Below are positions 37,229-45,306 of a stretch of 64,000 nucleotides of DNA, piece by piece; the first letter of the stretch is position 1, and the number at the start of each line of letters is the position of its first letter. The stretch comes from CAZUVM01 sp964623885. GTDB taxonomy: Bacteria; Verrucomicrobiota; Verrucomicrobiia; Limisphaerales; UBA8199. The notes beneath the pieces are model-generated. The model was not told where the DNA came from. It saw nothing but the letters and a program-made list of their open reading frames with translations, and ran no database searches. The translations under genes were made by a program, and so were the position numbers. Where the stretch lies: positions 3,407-67,406 of the forward strand of contig CAZUVM010000024.1 in NCBI GenBank assembly GCA_964623885.1. Reading direction: 5' to 3'.

Positions 37229-37774
37229 ATGAATCCATTCGTCTTGCTCGCTGAAGCCAACACGGAGGGCCCGGTCCAGCAGATCGCCCGAGCTTTCGGC
37301 GTCGATTGGCCTCACCTCATCGCGCAGATCATCAGCTTCGGCATTGTTTGCGCCGTGCTCTACAAGTTCGCGTACCAGCGCGTGCTGACAATGTTGGAAG
37401 AACGGCGCCAGCGCATCGCCGAAGGACTGGCCAATGCCGATAAAATTAAAGTCGAGCTCAGCCGCACGGAAGCCCAGCGTCAGGAAGTGATCGCGCAGGC
37501 CGGCGCCCAGGCGACAAAACTGATTGAAGAAGCGCGCGCCGCGGCCGCCAAAGTCCAGGAACAGGAAACGCAAAAGGCCATCGCCACTGCCGAGCAAATC
37601 ATCGCCAAAGCTCGCGAAGCTGCCGCGGCGGACCACGCACGCATGCTCGCCGAACTCAAACGCGAGGTCGGCCGCCTCGTCGTGCAGACCACCGCTACCG
37701 TCACCGGCAAAATCCTCACCCCGGAAGATCAACGCCGCCTCGCTGAAGAAAGCAGCAAGGCCGTCGCTTCCTGA
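37229..37774 (+). CDS. atpF: F1Fo ATP synthase subunit b
   Basis: A 181-residue peripheral-stalk subunit: one membrane helix (LIAQIISFGIVCAVLYKFAY, about 30-49) followed by a long charged helix with many Ala, Gln, Glu and Lys (EERRQRIAEGLANADKIKVEL and later KAREAAAADHARMLAELKREVG), ending near LAEESSKAVAS. A short N-terminal extension of about 25 residues precedes the helix. Only one b gene is present in the operon, so it should act as a homodimer. Confidence 0.92.
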   Translation: MNPFVLLAEANTEGPVQQIARAFGVDWPHLIAQIISFGIVCAVLYKFAYQRVLTMLEERRQRIAEGLANADKIKVELSRTEAQRQEVIAQAGAQATKLIEEARAAAAKVQEQETQKAIATAEQIIAKAREAAAADHARMLAELKREVGRLVVQTTATVTGKILTPEDQRRLAEESSKAVAS

Positions 37775-37778
37775 CCGC

Positions 37779-38171
37779 ATGAAAGCAACCAAACGCACCT
37801 TGCGCGAAGCCACCCAATTACTGCGCGCCTGCGTCGTCAACGGCGTGCTCGATGCCGGCCGCGTCCGCGGAGTCGTGCAGCAGTACGGCGAAGCCAAGCC
37901 GCGCGGTTACCTGACTACGTTGCAGGTGTTCTTGCGGTTGCTGAAACTCGAAGCTGCGCGACACACTGCCAAAATCGAAAGCGCGCAACCTTTGCCCGAG
38001 GACCTGCGCCAGAATGTACTTAAGAACCTGGCCACCGCTTACGGTCCCGGAATGACCACCTCTTTTGCCGACAACCCGGAACTGATTGGAGGATTGCGCA
38101 TTCAAGTGGGCAGTGACGTCTACGATGGCAGCATCCGCGGTCGCCTGGCCAGATTGGAGAGAAGTTTTTGA
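37779..38171 (+). CDS. atpH: F1Fo ATP synthase subunit delta, short form
   Basis: A 130-residue delta subunit. The C-terminal end is classic: NPELIGGLRIQVGSDVYDGSIRGRLARLERSF (in parts), preceded by AKIESAQPLPEDLRQNVL. Usual delta subunits have about 175-180 residues; by eye alignment with E. coli delta roughly the first 50-70 residues, part of the helical domain that clamps the alpha N-termini, are missing or shortened. The frame is open upstream but overlaps atpF in another frame, and an ATG follows the atpF stop by 4 bases, so a frameshift is less likely than a genuinely short protein. Confidence 0.88.
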   Translation: MKATKRTLREATQLLRACVVNGVLDAGRVRGVVQQYGEAKPRGYLTTLQVFLRLLKLEAARHTAKIESAQPLPEDLRQNVLKNLATAYGPGMTTSFADNPELIGGLRIQVGSDVYDGSIRGRLARLERSF

Positions 38172-38199
38172 TCTGCAGTGAATCAACGGTTCAAAGTCT

Positions 38200-39795
38200 A
38201 TGAGTAACCTAGTGCAGGAAATTGAAGCTCAAATCGCCGGCCTCAAAACCGCAACCACCAAGGAGAATGTGGGTACCGTCTCTGAAATTGGCGATGGCGT
38301 TGCCAAAGTGGAAGGCCTGGCCCGCGCCAAACTGAATGAAATGCTGGATTTCGGCCAGGGTATCACCGGGCTGGCTCTAAACCTCGAGCAATCTGAAGTC
38401 GGCGCCATCATCCTGGGCGATTATACGAAGCTCAATGAGGGGGACGAAGTGCGGGCAACCGGCAAGCTGCTACAAGTGCCCGTGGGCAAAGGACTATTGG
38501 GGCGCGTCGTGAATATGCTGGGCCAGCCGATCGATGGCAAAGGTCCGATCACGAGCGAAAAGACCTATCCGGTGGAAAAAATCGCCCCCGGCATCATTCG
38601 CCGCCAATCCGTCAGCCAAGCCGTGCAAACCGGCATCATGCCTATTGACGCCATGATCCCGATCGGCCGTGGTCAGCGCGAACTAATCATCGGCGACCGT
38701 TCTACGGGAAAGACTACCATCTGCATCGACGCCATTATCAACCAGGCGCGTCTGAACAAAGCTGCTGAAGCCGCAGGCGATAAGGATTATCGCCCGTTGT
38801 ATTGCATCTACGTCGCAATCGGCCAAAAGCAATCCAGTGTGGCGCGCGTGATCGCGGTCCTCGAAGAAGCCGGCGCCATGCCGTACACCATCGTCGTTTC
38901 CTCGCCGGCTTGCGATTCGGCCACCAATCAGTATATGGCGCCCTTTGCCGGTGCCGCGATGGGTGAGTGGTTCATGGATAACGGAATGGACGCCCTCATT
39001 GTTTACGATGATTTGTCCAAACACGCTGCTGCTTACCGCGAAGTGTCACTCGTCTTGAAGCGACCCTCCGGACGCGAAGCTTATCCCGGCGACGTCTTCT
39101 ATCTGCATAGCCGCTTGCTCGAACGCGCCGCCCGCGTTGGCGAGAAATATGGCAATGGCTCGCTCACCGCCTTGCCGATTATCGAGACCCAGGCCGGCGA
39201 CGTCTCCGCCTACATCCCCACGAACGTCATTTCCATCACCGACGGCCAGATCTTTTTGGAAACCGATTTGTTCTACCAGGGCGTGCGTCCCGCCATTAAT
39301 GTCGGGATCTCCGTATCACGCGTTGGGTCCGCCGCCCAAATCAAAGCAATGAAGCAGGTCGCCGGCAAACTCAAAGGTGAACTGGCCCAGTTCCGCGAGC
39401 TCGCCGCTTTTGCCCAATTCGGTTCGGACCTGGATGCCAAAACGCAGGCCCAGATCAATCGCGGCAAGCGCATCATGGAGATTTTCAAACAGCAGCAATA
39501 CAACCCGGTGCTGGTCGAAGTCCAGGTCGCGGTACTCTGGGTGATCCAAAATGGCTACGTCGACGAAGTGCCGGTCGAGCGCGTCAAGGAGTTCCAGAAT
39601 AAGCTGGTGGAGTTCCTCACCACCCGCAAAACGGAGTTGCTCGCGAAGATCGGCAAAGAAAAGGCGCTCAACGATGCTCTCTCCGCCGAATTGAAGGCTA
39701 CGGCCGATGAATTCAAGCCCACGTTTGTGATCGAAAAACCTCAGCCGCAAAAGGCGGCCGAGGCGAAGCCTCAGCCCGCAAAAGCTGACAAATGA
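38200..39795 (+). CDS. atpA: F1Fo ATP synthase subunit alpha
   Basis: A 531-residue catalytic-head subunit. The N-terminal helix LVQEIEAQIAGL is present, Walker A is GDRSTGKTT, and the family motif region has PAINVGISVSRVGSAAQIKAMKQVAGKLKGELAQFRELAAFAQFGSDLD (in parts). The C-terminus carries a 20-residue Lys/Pro/Glu/Ala tail (PQPQKAAEAKPQPAKADK) beyond the usual end. Followed after 64 bases by atpG; that gap holds a heptad repeat array. Confidence 0.97.
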   Translation: MSNLVQEIEAQIAGLKTATTKENVGTVSEIGDGVAKVEGLARAKLNEMLDFGQGITGLALNLEQSEVGAIILGDYTKLNEGDEVRATGKLLQVPVGKGLLGRVVNMLGQPIDGKGPITSEKTYPVEKIAPGIIRRQSVSQAVQTGIMPIDAMIPIGRGQRELIIGDRSTGKTTICIDAIINQARLNKAAEAAGDKDYRPLYCIYVAIGQKQSSVARVIAVLEEAGAMPYTIVVSSPACDSATNQYMAPFAGAAMGEWFMDNGMDALIVYDDLSKHAAAYREVSLVLKRPSGREAYPGDVFYLHSRLLERAARVGEKYGNGSLTALPIIETQAGDVSAYIPTNVISITDGQIFLETDLFYQGVRPAINVGISVSRVGSAAQIKAMKQVAGKLKGELAQFRELAAFAQFGSDLDAKTQAQINRGKRIMEIFKQQQYNPVLVEVQVAVLWVIQNGYVDEVPVERVKEFQNKLVEFLTTRKTELLAKIGKEKALNDALSAELKATADEFKPTFVIEKPQPQKAAEAKPQPAKADK

Positions 39796-39818
39796 AAGTG
39801 CATCCGCAACCAACATCA

Positions 39819-39853
39819 GGCACTCGGCCTTCGGCCCTCGGCCTTCGGACTTT
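39819..39853 (+). repeat. Degenerate heptad array before atpG (5 units)
   Basis: Five consecutive 7-base units with no gap: GGCACTC, GGCCTTC, GGCCCTC, GGCCTTC, GGACTTT. The array ends 6 bases before the atpG ATG and occupies the place where a Shine-Dalgarno would lie. The same unit type occurs before atpC and, more weakly, before rluB. Confidence 0.8.
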
Positions 39854-39859
39854 CTAATC

Positions 39860-40732
39860 ATGGCCAGCACACGCGACATTCGCCGGCGCATCAAATCGGT
39901 CCGCAGCACGGCCCAAATTACCAAGGCCATGCAGATGGTGGCGGCCTCCAAGATGCGGAAAGCTCAGCAGGCGGCTCTCAACGGACGTCCGTTCGCGCGG
40001 CTGTTATATAGCTTTCAGCGGAAGGCCACGACGCAAACCACAGATTTCACTCACCCACTCCTGGAAGTGCGGCCCGTCAACAAAAGAGCCGTCATCCTGA
40101 TTGGCGGTGACAAGGGTTTGTGTGGGGCCCTCAACAGCAATCTCTTTCGCATCGCTTCCCAATTCGATACTGCGACGACTCTGTTTATCACTGCCGGAAG
40201 ACGCCCTGCGCAGTTCATTGCTCGCACCGGCCGGCAGCTTCACGCCGAGTTCGAATACGGCGACTCGCCGCGTTACACCGAGGCGAAAGCCATTGCCAAT
40301 TGTGCCCGCGATCTGTTCCTGAAAAAGGAGGTCGACGAGGTCGTGGTCGTCGCCACGCGATTCGTCAATACGCTGACCCAGGTGCCCGTTAAGATTGAGG
40401 TCCTTCCCGTAGGCGCGGTGAAGAGTTTGAAACTACCGGAAGGCTTGACTGACGAGGATTTGGTTTCGAATAACGTCGAGTTTGTGTTTGAGCCCAACGC
40501 TGAGGCGTTTCTGGGATACCTGCTGACGCATTATCTCAGCCTCTTCATCTATCTCGTTTTGCTGAACTCCAAAGCCAGCGAGCAAAGCGCCCGCATGGTG
40601 GCGATGAAAAACGCCACTGATAATGCCAACACCCTCATCCAGGATCTGACGCTGGAATACAACAAGCTGCGCCAGGGCAAAATTACAACGGAGCTGTTGG
40701 AAATCGTCAGCGGACAAATCGGATCAAGTTAA
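39860..40732 (+). CDS. atpG: F1Fo ATP synthase subunit gamma
   Basis: A 290-residue central-stalk subunit. The N-terminal coiled-coil helix starts STRDIRRRIKSVRSTAQITKAMQMVAASKMRKAQ, which is family-typical (given in part), the middle has ILIGGDKGLCGALNSN, and the C-terminal helix has SARMVAMKNATDNANTLIQDLTLEYNKLRQGKITTEL ending in EIVSGQIGSS. Full length. No Shine-Dalgarno; the start is directly preceded by a heptad repeat array. Confidence 0.96.
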   Translation: MASTRDIRRRIKSVRSTAQITKAMQMVAASKMRKAQQAALNGRPFARLLYSFQRKATTQTTDFTHPLLEVRPVNKRAVILIGGDKGLCGALNSNLFRIASQFDTATTLFITAGRRPAQFIARTGRQLHAEFEYGDSPRYTEAKAIANCARDLFLKKEVDEVVVVATRFVNTLTQVPVKIEVLPVGAVKSLKLPEGLTDEDLVSNNVEFVFEPNAEAFLGYLLTHYLSLFIYLVLLNSKASEQSARMVAMKNATDNANTLIQDLTLEYNKLRQGKITTELLEIVSGQIGSS

Positions 40733-40762
40733 GTCCTTTCGCGAAACCAATGTGAAACACGT

Positions 40763-42286
40763 ATGAACAAAGGCAAAATCGTCCAGGTGGTCGGTGCGGT
40801 GGTGGATGCGGAGTTCCTGCAGGAAATTCCGGGCATCCACAATGCGCTGACGGTCGAATTTCAGGTCGAAAATCAGCCGACCAAGCTGACCCTCGAGGTC
40901 CAGCAGCAACTCGGCGACCGGTGCGTCCGCACGGTCGCCATGTCGAGCACGGAAGGTCTCGAGCGCGGCCTTGAAGTCGTGGATACCGGCAAACCCATCT
41001 CCATGCCCGTCGGCGAAGGCGTCATGGGCCGCGTCTTTGACGTCACCGGCAATCCCGTGGACGAACGCGGCCCAGTCAAGGCCGATAAGTTCTATCCCAT
41101 CCATCGACCCGCCCCAACACTGGAAGATCAATCCACTTCGCCACAGGTGTTGCCGACGGGGATCAAAGTTATCGACCTGATTTGCCCGTTCCTCAAAGGC
41201 GGCAAGGTTGGCGCGTTCGGCGGCGCAGGCGTCGGCAAGACGGTCGTGATCATGGAATTGATTAACAACATCGCCAAACTCCATGGTGGCGTTTCGGTTT
41301 TCGCAGGCGTCGGGGAGCGTACCCGCGAAGGCAACGATTTGTATAAAGAAATGTCCGAAGCGGGTGTGATCAAACAGGACAATCTTGGCGAGTCGAAAAT
41401 CGCGCTCGTCTATGGCCAGATGAATGAACCGCCTGGCGCCCGCCTGCGCGTTGCGCTCGCCGGTTTGGCGATCACGGAGTACTTCCGGGATGAGAAAAAC
41501 CAGGACGTGTTGCTGTTCATCGACAACATTTTCCGGTTCTCACAAGCCGGCTCCGAAGTCTCAGCGCTACTGGGTCGTACGCCTAGCGCCGTCGGTTACC
41601 AACCCACGCTCGCCAGCGAAATGGGCGCACTGCAGGAACGCATCACCTCGACCAAGAAAGGGTCGATCACCTCGTTCCAGGCCGTCTACGTGCCCGCGGA
41701 CGACCTGACCGATCCGGCGCCCGCAACGACCTTTGCTCACCTCGACGCAACTATCGTCCTCGAGCGCTCGATTGCCGAACTGGGTATCTATCCGGCCGTG
41801 GATCCGCTTGCCTCGACTTCGCGCGCTTTGGCGCCCGAAATCGTGGGCCAAGAGCATTACGATGTCGCGCGCGGCGTTCAGCGTGTGTTGCAGCGCTATA
41901 AGGATCTACAGGATATCATCGCCATTCTGGGCATGGATGAACTCTCGCCCGAGGACAAAACCACCGTTTATCGCGCGCGTAAGATCCAAAGGTTTCTCAG
42001 CCAGCCCTTCAGCGTTGCCCAGGTGTTTACGGGCAGCGAAGGCAAGCAGGTTCCCGTGGAGGATACCGTGCGGGGTTTCAAGGAAATCCTCGATGGCAAA
42101 CACGATAATGTCCCCGAAGCCAACTTCTATATGAAGGGCGGCATCGAGGAAATCGAGCAGGGCGCGGCTGAGGAAAAGGGCAAAGGAGAGAAACCCAAAG
42201 CCGAAAAGGCCGAGGCTGCGCGCGCCCGGGGATTGCAACCCGCGCCGGCGAAGACCGACGGCGGCGGCAAGCCCGTGGGGATTTGA
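40763..42286 (+). CDS. atpD: F1Fo ATP synthase subunit beta, with C-terminal tail
   Basis: A 507-residue catalytic subunit with Walker A GGAGVGKTV, catalytic Glu in GVGERTREGNDLY, Walker B VLLFIDNIFRFSQAGSEVSALLGR (in part) and the ALAPEIVG motif. The normal end near FYMKGGIEEIEQGA is followed by about 40 residues of Lys/Glu/Ala/Gly low complexity (EEKGKGEKPKAEKAEAAR and on to GGGKPVGI), longer than in most relatives. The alpha subunit also has a charged tail. Function of the tails is unknown. Confidence 0.97.
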   Translation: MNKGKIVQVVGAVVDAEFLQEIPGIHNALTVEFQVENQPTKLTLEVQQQLGDRCVRTVAMSSTEGLERGLEVVDTGKPISMPVGEGVMGRVFDVTGNPVDERGPVKADKFYPIHRPAPTLEDQSTSPQVLPTGIKVIDLICPFLKGGKVGAFGGAGVGKTVVIMELINNIAKLHGGVSVFAGVGERTREGNDLYKEMSEAGVIKQDNLGESKIALVYGQMNEPPGARLRVALAGLAITEYFRDEKNQDVLLFIDNIFRFSQAGSEVSALLGRTPSAVGYQPTLASEMGALQERITSTKKGSITSFQAVYVPADDLTDPAPATTFAHLDATIVLERSIAELGIYPAVDPLASTSRALAPEIVGQEHYDVARGVQRVLQRYKDLQDIIAILGMDELSPEDKTTVYRARKIQRFLSQPFSVAQVFTGSEGKQVPVEDTVRGFKEILDGKHDNVPEANFYMKGGIEEIEQGAAEEKGKGEKPKAEKAEAARARGLQPAPAKTDGGGKPVGI

Positions 42287-42326
42287 TCACTTGCAGAACT
42301 CTATTTGATTGCCGGCCATGAACCTT

Positions 42327-42410
42327 GAACTTCGACTTCCGGACTTTGGGTTTCGGATTTGGGACTCCGGACTTTGGACTTCGCTCTTCGCCCTTCCCAC
42401 TTCGCACTTG
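42327..42410 (+). repeat. Degenerate heptad array before atpC (12 units)
   Basis: Twelve gapless 7-base units, consensus GGACTTC (variants such as GACTTCC, GGGTTTC, GGATTTG, GCTCTTC, GCCCTTC, CCACTTC, GCACTTG). It fills most of the atpD-atpC gap and ends 5 bases before the atpC ATG. Phase is exact over 84 bases, which is hard to obtain by chance. It does not code for anything I can recognise in the frames over it. Confidence 0.88.
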
Positions 42411-42415
42411 GAATT

Positions 42416-42826
42416 ATGGCCACCACTTTAAAACTCCAAATCATCACGCCAGACGCACTGGCTTACTCGGAAGACGTGGACATGGTCACGATTCCCGGTG
42501 TCGAGGGCCAGATGGGCGTTTATCCCCTGCACGTGCCGCTGATGACGCAGATGGTGCCGGGCGAGATCATCGTGCGCAAAGACGATCAGGACTACTTCCT
42601 GGCCGTCGGCGAGGGCCTGATCGAGATCATGGGCGACCACGTCTCTATCCTTACGGACATGGCTATTGCCGCCGAGCACATCGACGAAGCTAAAGTCGAA
42701 GAAGCTCGCCAACGCGCCGCGGCCCGGCTTCAGGAGAAACTCTCGGACGAGGAAGTGGCATCGACCAATGCTTCGCTCACCCGCTCGCTGGCGCAACTGC
42801 ACGTCAAACGGCGCCATCACGGATGA
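42416..42826 (+). CDS. atpC: F1Fo ATP synthase subunit epsilon
   Basis: A 136-residue central-stalk subunit and likely regulator of ATP hydrolysis. The beta-sandwich starts TLKLQIITPDALAYSEDVDMVTIPGVEGQMGV, with GDHVSILTDMAIAAEHID, and the C-terminal helical pair runs EEARQRAAARLQEKL and then SLTRSLAQLHVKRRHHG. The start MATTLK is chosen because residues encoded upstream come from the heptad repeat. It closes the operon; the palindromic element begins 7 bases after the stop. Confidence 0.93.
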   Translation: MATTLKLQIITPDALAYSEDVDMVTIPGVEGQMGVYPLHVPLMTQMVPGEIIVRKDDQDYFLAVGEGLIEIMGDHVSILTDMAIAAEHIDEAKVEEARQRAAARLQEKLSDEEVASTNASLTRSLAQLHVKRRHHG

Positions 42827-42832
42827 TAAGAC

Positions 42833-43111
42833 TGTAGGGGGACAACGTAAGGAGTCCCCTCGTGCTTTAGAATGAATCAGAGACTCCTGACGGGCGTGTT
42901 GCCCAAATCGCGTGTGCTCTCATTAACACCTCGCTTCAGCGAGGTGGGGATCACGCCGCGAGGACTACGAAACCGTTTTAACGGTTTAACTGTGGCAAAA
43001 ACCGTTGAAACGGTTGTCTCTGCACCTCGGCTGCTAATCACCCCGCTCAAGCGGAGTGTTAATGACACCGATATTGTATTTGGGCAAAACGCGCTTACGT
43101 CGTTTCCTACA
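42833..43111. repeat. 279-base palindromic element with terminal inverted repeats
   Basis: The ends are TGTAGG and CCTACA. Inside, matching arms run inward in mirror order: TTGCCCAAAT (42899-42908) against ATTTGGGCAA (43078-43087), CATTAACAC (from 42921) against GTGTTAATG (43056-43064), and CGCTTCAGCG (42932-42941) against CGCTCAAGCG (43044-43053). The centre has two small hairpins, 42970-42987 (AAACCGTT/AACGGTTT) and 43000-43015. A half copy lies at 63774-63880 and two end fragments at 46526-46586. It looks like a non-coding MITE- or REP-like mobile repeat; no transposase is in view. Confidence 0.85.
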
Positions 43112-43212
43112 ACTTTGGGGAAGTCTTTTAATTTTCATGCCTACAAGCTTTGTTTTTTCCTGACCGTCCCACCCTCGGACGACCGGGAAAGTCAATGGGA
43201 AGAGGGGTACTG

Positions 43213-43776
43213 ATGAATCTAACAACCAAATCTATAGAAACCATGAAAGTAACACGTTACCTAAAGATTGCATTTATTGCGGCGATGGCTGCCGGGATCG
43301 CCACGGCGGCCTATGCGGAAAGTTTGACGAGCAAAGCTAACAAAGCGAAGGAGGAGTTTCTTAAGCAGGACGCCAGCTTGAAGAACGTCTTCGACAAAGC
43401 GGTCGGCTACGTCATTTTCCCATCGGTCGCCAAGGGCGCACTGGGCATTGGCGCGGCCAAGGGCAAAGGCGAACTCTTTGAAAAGGGCAAGGATAAGCCT
43501 GCGGGTGAGGCAAAGCTGACCCAGGTCACCATTGGGTTTCAGGCGGGAGGCCAAGCCTATTCCGAATTGATTCTCTTCCAGGACCAAACCTCCATGGATA
43601 ACTTCAAGAAGGGCAATTTCGAGTTCAGCGCTCAAGCCAGCGCGGTGGCGGTCACAGCCGGCGCAGCAGCCAATGCCAAATATGAGAATGGCATCATGAT
43701 CCTCACGATGGCCAAGGGTGGTCTGATGTATGAAGCCAGCGTGGGCGGGCAGAAGTTTAAGTACAAGGCGTACTAG
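43213..43776 (+). CDS. SYLF-domain (Ysc84-like) exported lipid-binding protein
   Basis: About 187 residues. A signal peptide (MKVTRYLKIAFIAAMAAGIATAAYAES within the product) precedes a SYLF domain: AVGYVIFPSVAKGALGIGAAKGKGELFEKG, FQAGGQAYSELILFQDQTSMDNF and the C-terminal YENGIMILTMAKGGLMYEASVGGQKFKY. SYLF proteins bind phospholipids; bacterial secreted members are poorly characterised. The start at 43213 has AGAGG about 9 bases upstream; an inner ATG at 43243 would trim the n-region. It stands alone after the palindromic element. Confidence 0.86.
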   Translation: MNLTTKSIETMKVTRYLKIAFIAAMAAGIATAAYAESLTSKANKAKEEFLKQDASLKNVFDKAVGYVIFPSVAKGALGIGAAKGKGELFEKGKDKPAGEAKLTQVTIGFQAGGQAYSELILFQDQTSMDNFKKGNFEFSAQASAVAVTAGAAANAKYENGIMILTMAKGGLMYEASVGGQKFKYKAY

Positions 43777-43831
43777 CAGCGCAGAGAATTGAACACTTTT
43801 TGACTGCAGCGGGGCGTTCCCGCCTGCGAGT

Positions 43832-43854
43832 CCTGGCAGCGTCTCGCTGCCAGG
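43832..43854. terminator. Perfect 10-base-pair hairpin after the SYLF gene
   Basis: CCTGGCAGCG and CGCTGCCAGG are separated by TCT. It lies 56 bases after the SYLF stop and before the kinase gene. There is no T-run, so it could be either a factor-dependent terminator structure or another dispersed repeat copy. Confidence 0.4.
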
Positions 43855-43919
43855 ATTGCCGTGATTTTCATAAGGCTAATTATATTACGTTTTTCCGGGG
43901 CCCGCCCGCCTGCATCATC

Positions 43920-45293
43920 ATGCCGCTTAGCCTGAAAAAACTTCTGGCCCGCGGCCCTGAAATCATCAAGGCCGAGCGGATCTTTGTTCGCGAATTGCCG
44001 CTGCCGGAAGTCGGCCTGACGCTCGTTTATGTCCTGTTCGCGGGGATGTGGTGCGTCTTCTCCGACGAGTTTCTGAGTTGGGCGTTGGGCGATCCTCCGG
44101 CGAATTCGCCGGCGCTGCAAACGTTGCGCGGCATCAATTTCGTCTTCACTACTGGTCTTGTTTTGTACCTGGTTTTGCGCCGCACCTTCGCCACCCGCCG
44201 GGCCGCCGAGGAAGTCTCTCGGCTCAACCATGAACGTTTCGAAGCCGCGGCGCTGGCGACCACCGACGCCATCTGGGACTTGAACCTGGAAACCAGGATG
44301 CTTTGGTGGAGCGAAGGGATGCAAACCACATTCGGGTATCCGGCAGACGAAGTTTCGTCGAAATTCGAGTGGTGGCATCAGCGTGTCCATCCCGAAGACC
44401 GCGACCGGGTCGTGCAATCCGTCCGAAAGGTGGCCGACAGCGGCGGGCGCACGTGGAGCGGCGAGTATCGCTTCCGCCGCCAGGATGGCACTTACGCGAC
44501 CGTAATGGACCGGGGCTACATCATCTTCGACGCCGCCGGCAAACCGGCGCGTGTGGTAGGCGGGTTGAGCGACATTTCCGAACGCCGCCTCGCCGAACAA
44601 GCCCTTGAGAACTCGCGCCAGCAGCTCCGCGCGCTGACGACCAGATTGCAGGCCGGGCGGGAAGAGGAAAGGGCCAGCGTAGCGCGCGAAATCCATGACG
44701 ACCTCGGGCAAACCTTGACGGCAATTAAGCTCAACCTTGATTCGCTGGAGCGCGCCATCGGCCAGCGGAAAGATGCGGACTCGCTCAACCCGTTGCTCGA
44801 GCGCGTAGTGGAGGCCGAAGAGATGGTTGATCTTGCCATCGAGGCGGTGCAACGGATTGCGACCGACCTCCGGCCCGCGATATTGGACGACCTGGGTTTG
44901 CCGGAAGCGTTGCTCGAAGAAGCTCGCCGTTTCCAGCAACGCAGCGGCACCGTGTGCGAACTGCAATTGCCGCCGGAGCCTCTCGCTGTTCCGCCCCAGG
45001 CGTCTATCACTATCTTTCGTGTTTTTCAGGAAGCGCTCACGAATGTGGCGCGTCATGCCCAGGCCACGGCGGTACAAGCCAGCGTCACGCTGCGCGACCA
45101 TCAGCTCATCCTGCAGCTCGAAGATAACGGCAAAGGCATTCCGCCCGAGGCTTTGAACGATCCGCACTCGCTCGGCTTGCTCGGCATGGCCGAACGCGCT
45201 TCCGCTCTCGGCGGCCATGTCGCCGTTGCGCCCGCGACGCCGCGCGGCACGCGCGTCACCCTGCAACTGCCGCTTAAGAGTGCTGGCTCCTGA
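43920..45293 (+). CDS. PAS sensor histidine kinase, NarX/HisKA_3 type
   Basis: A 457-residue kinase with two membrane helices (about 32-48 and 72-87), a PAS_3 domain (about 105-225; WWSEGMQTTFGYPADEV and SGEYRFRRQDGTYATV), a HisKA_3 domain with H259 in VAREIHDDLGQTLTAIKLNLD, and a HATPase_c domain with FQEALTNVARHAQA, LEDNGKGIP and GLLGMAERASALGG. The very short periplasmic loop suggests that the PAS domain or the membrane itself senses the signal. The response regulator starts 13 bases downstream. Upstream in-frame codons to 43800 look like intergenic hairpin sequence, so the ATG at 43920 is used. Confidence 0.93.
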   Translation: MPLSLKKLLARGPEIIKAERIFVRELPLPEVGLTLVYVLFAGMWCVFSDEFLSWALGDPPANSPALQTLRGINFVFTTGLVLYLVLRRTFATRRAAEEVSRLNHERFEAAALATTDAIWDLNLETRMLWWSEGMQTTFGYPADEVSSKFEWWHQRVHPEDRDRVVQSVRKVADSGGRTWSGEYRFRRQDGTYATVMDRGYIIFDAAGKPARVVGGLSDISERRLAEQALENSRQQLRALTTRLQAGREEERASVAREIHDDLGQTLTAIKLNLDSLERAIGQRKDADSLNPLLERVVEAEEMVDLAIEAVQRIATDLRPAILDDLGLPEALLEEARRFQQRSGTVCELQLPPEPLAVPPQASITIFRVFQEALTNVARHAQATAVQASVTLRDHQLILQLEDNGKGIPPEALNDPHSLGLLGMAERASALGGHVAVAPATPRGTRVTLQLPLKSAGS

Positions 45294-45306
45294 TCTCGCA
45301 AAGTCT

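Noticed and set aside
42872..43213. 113-residue open frame after atpC
   Set aside because: It lies entirely across the palindromic repeat; the peptide reflects the inverted repeat and has no protein-like pattern.
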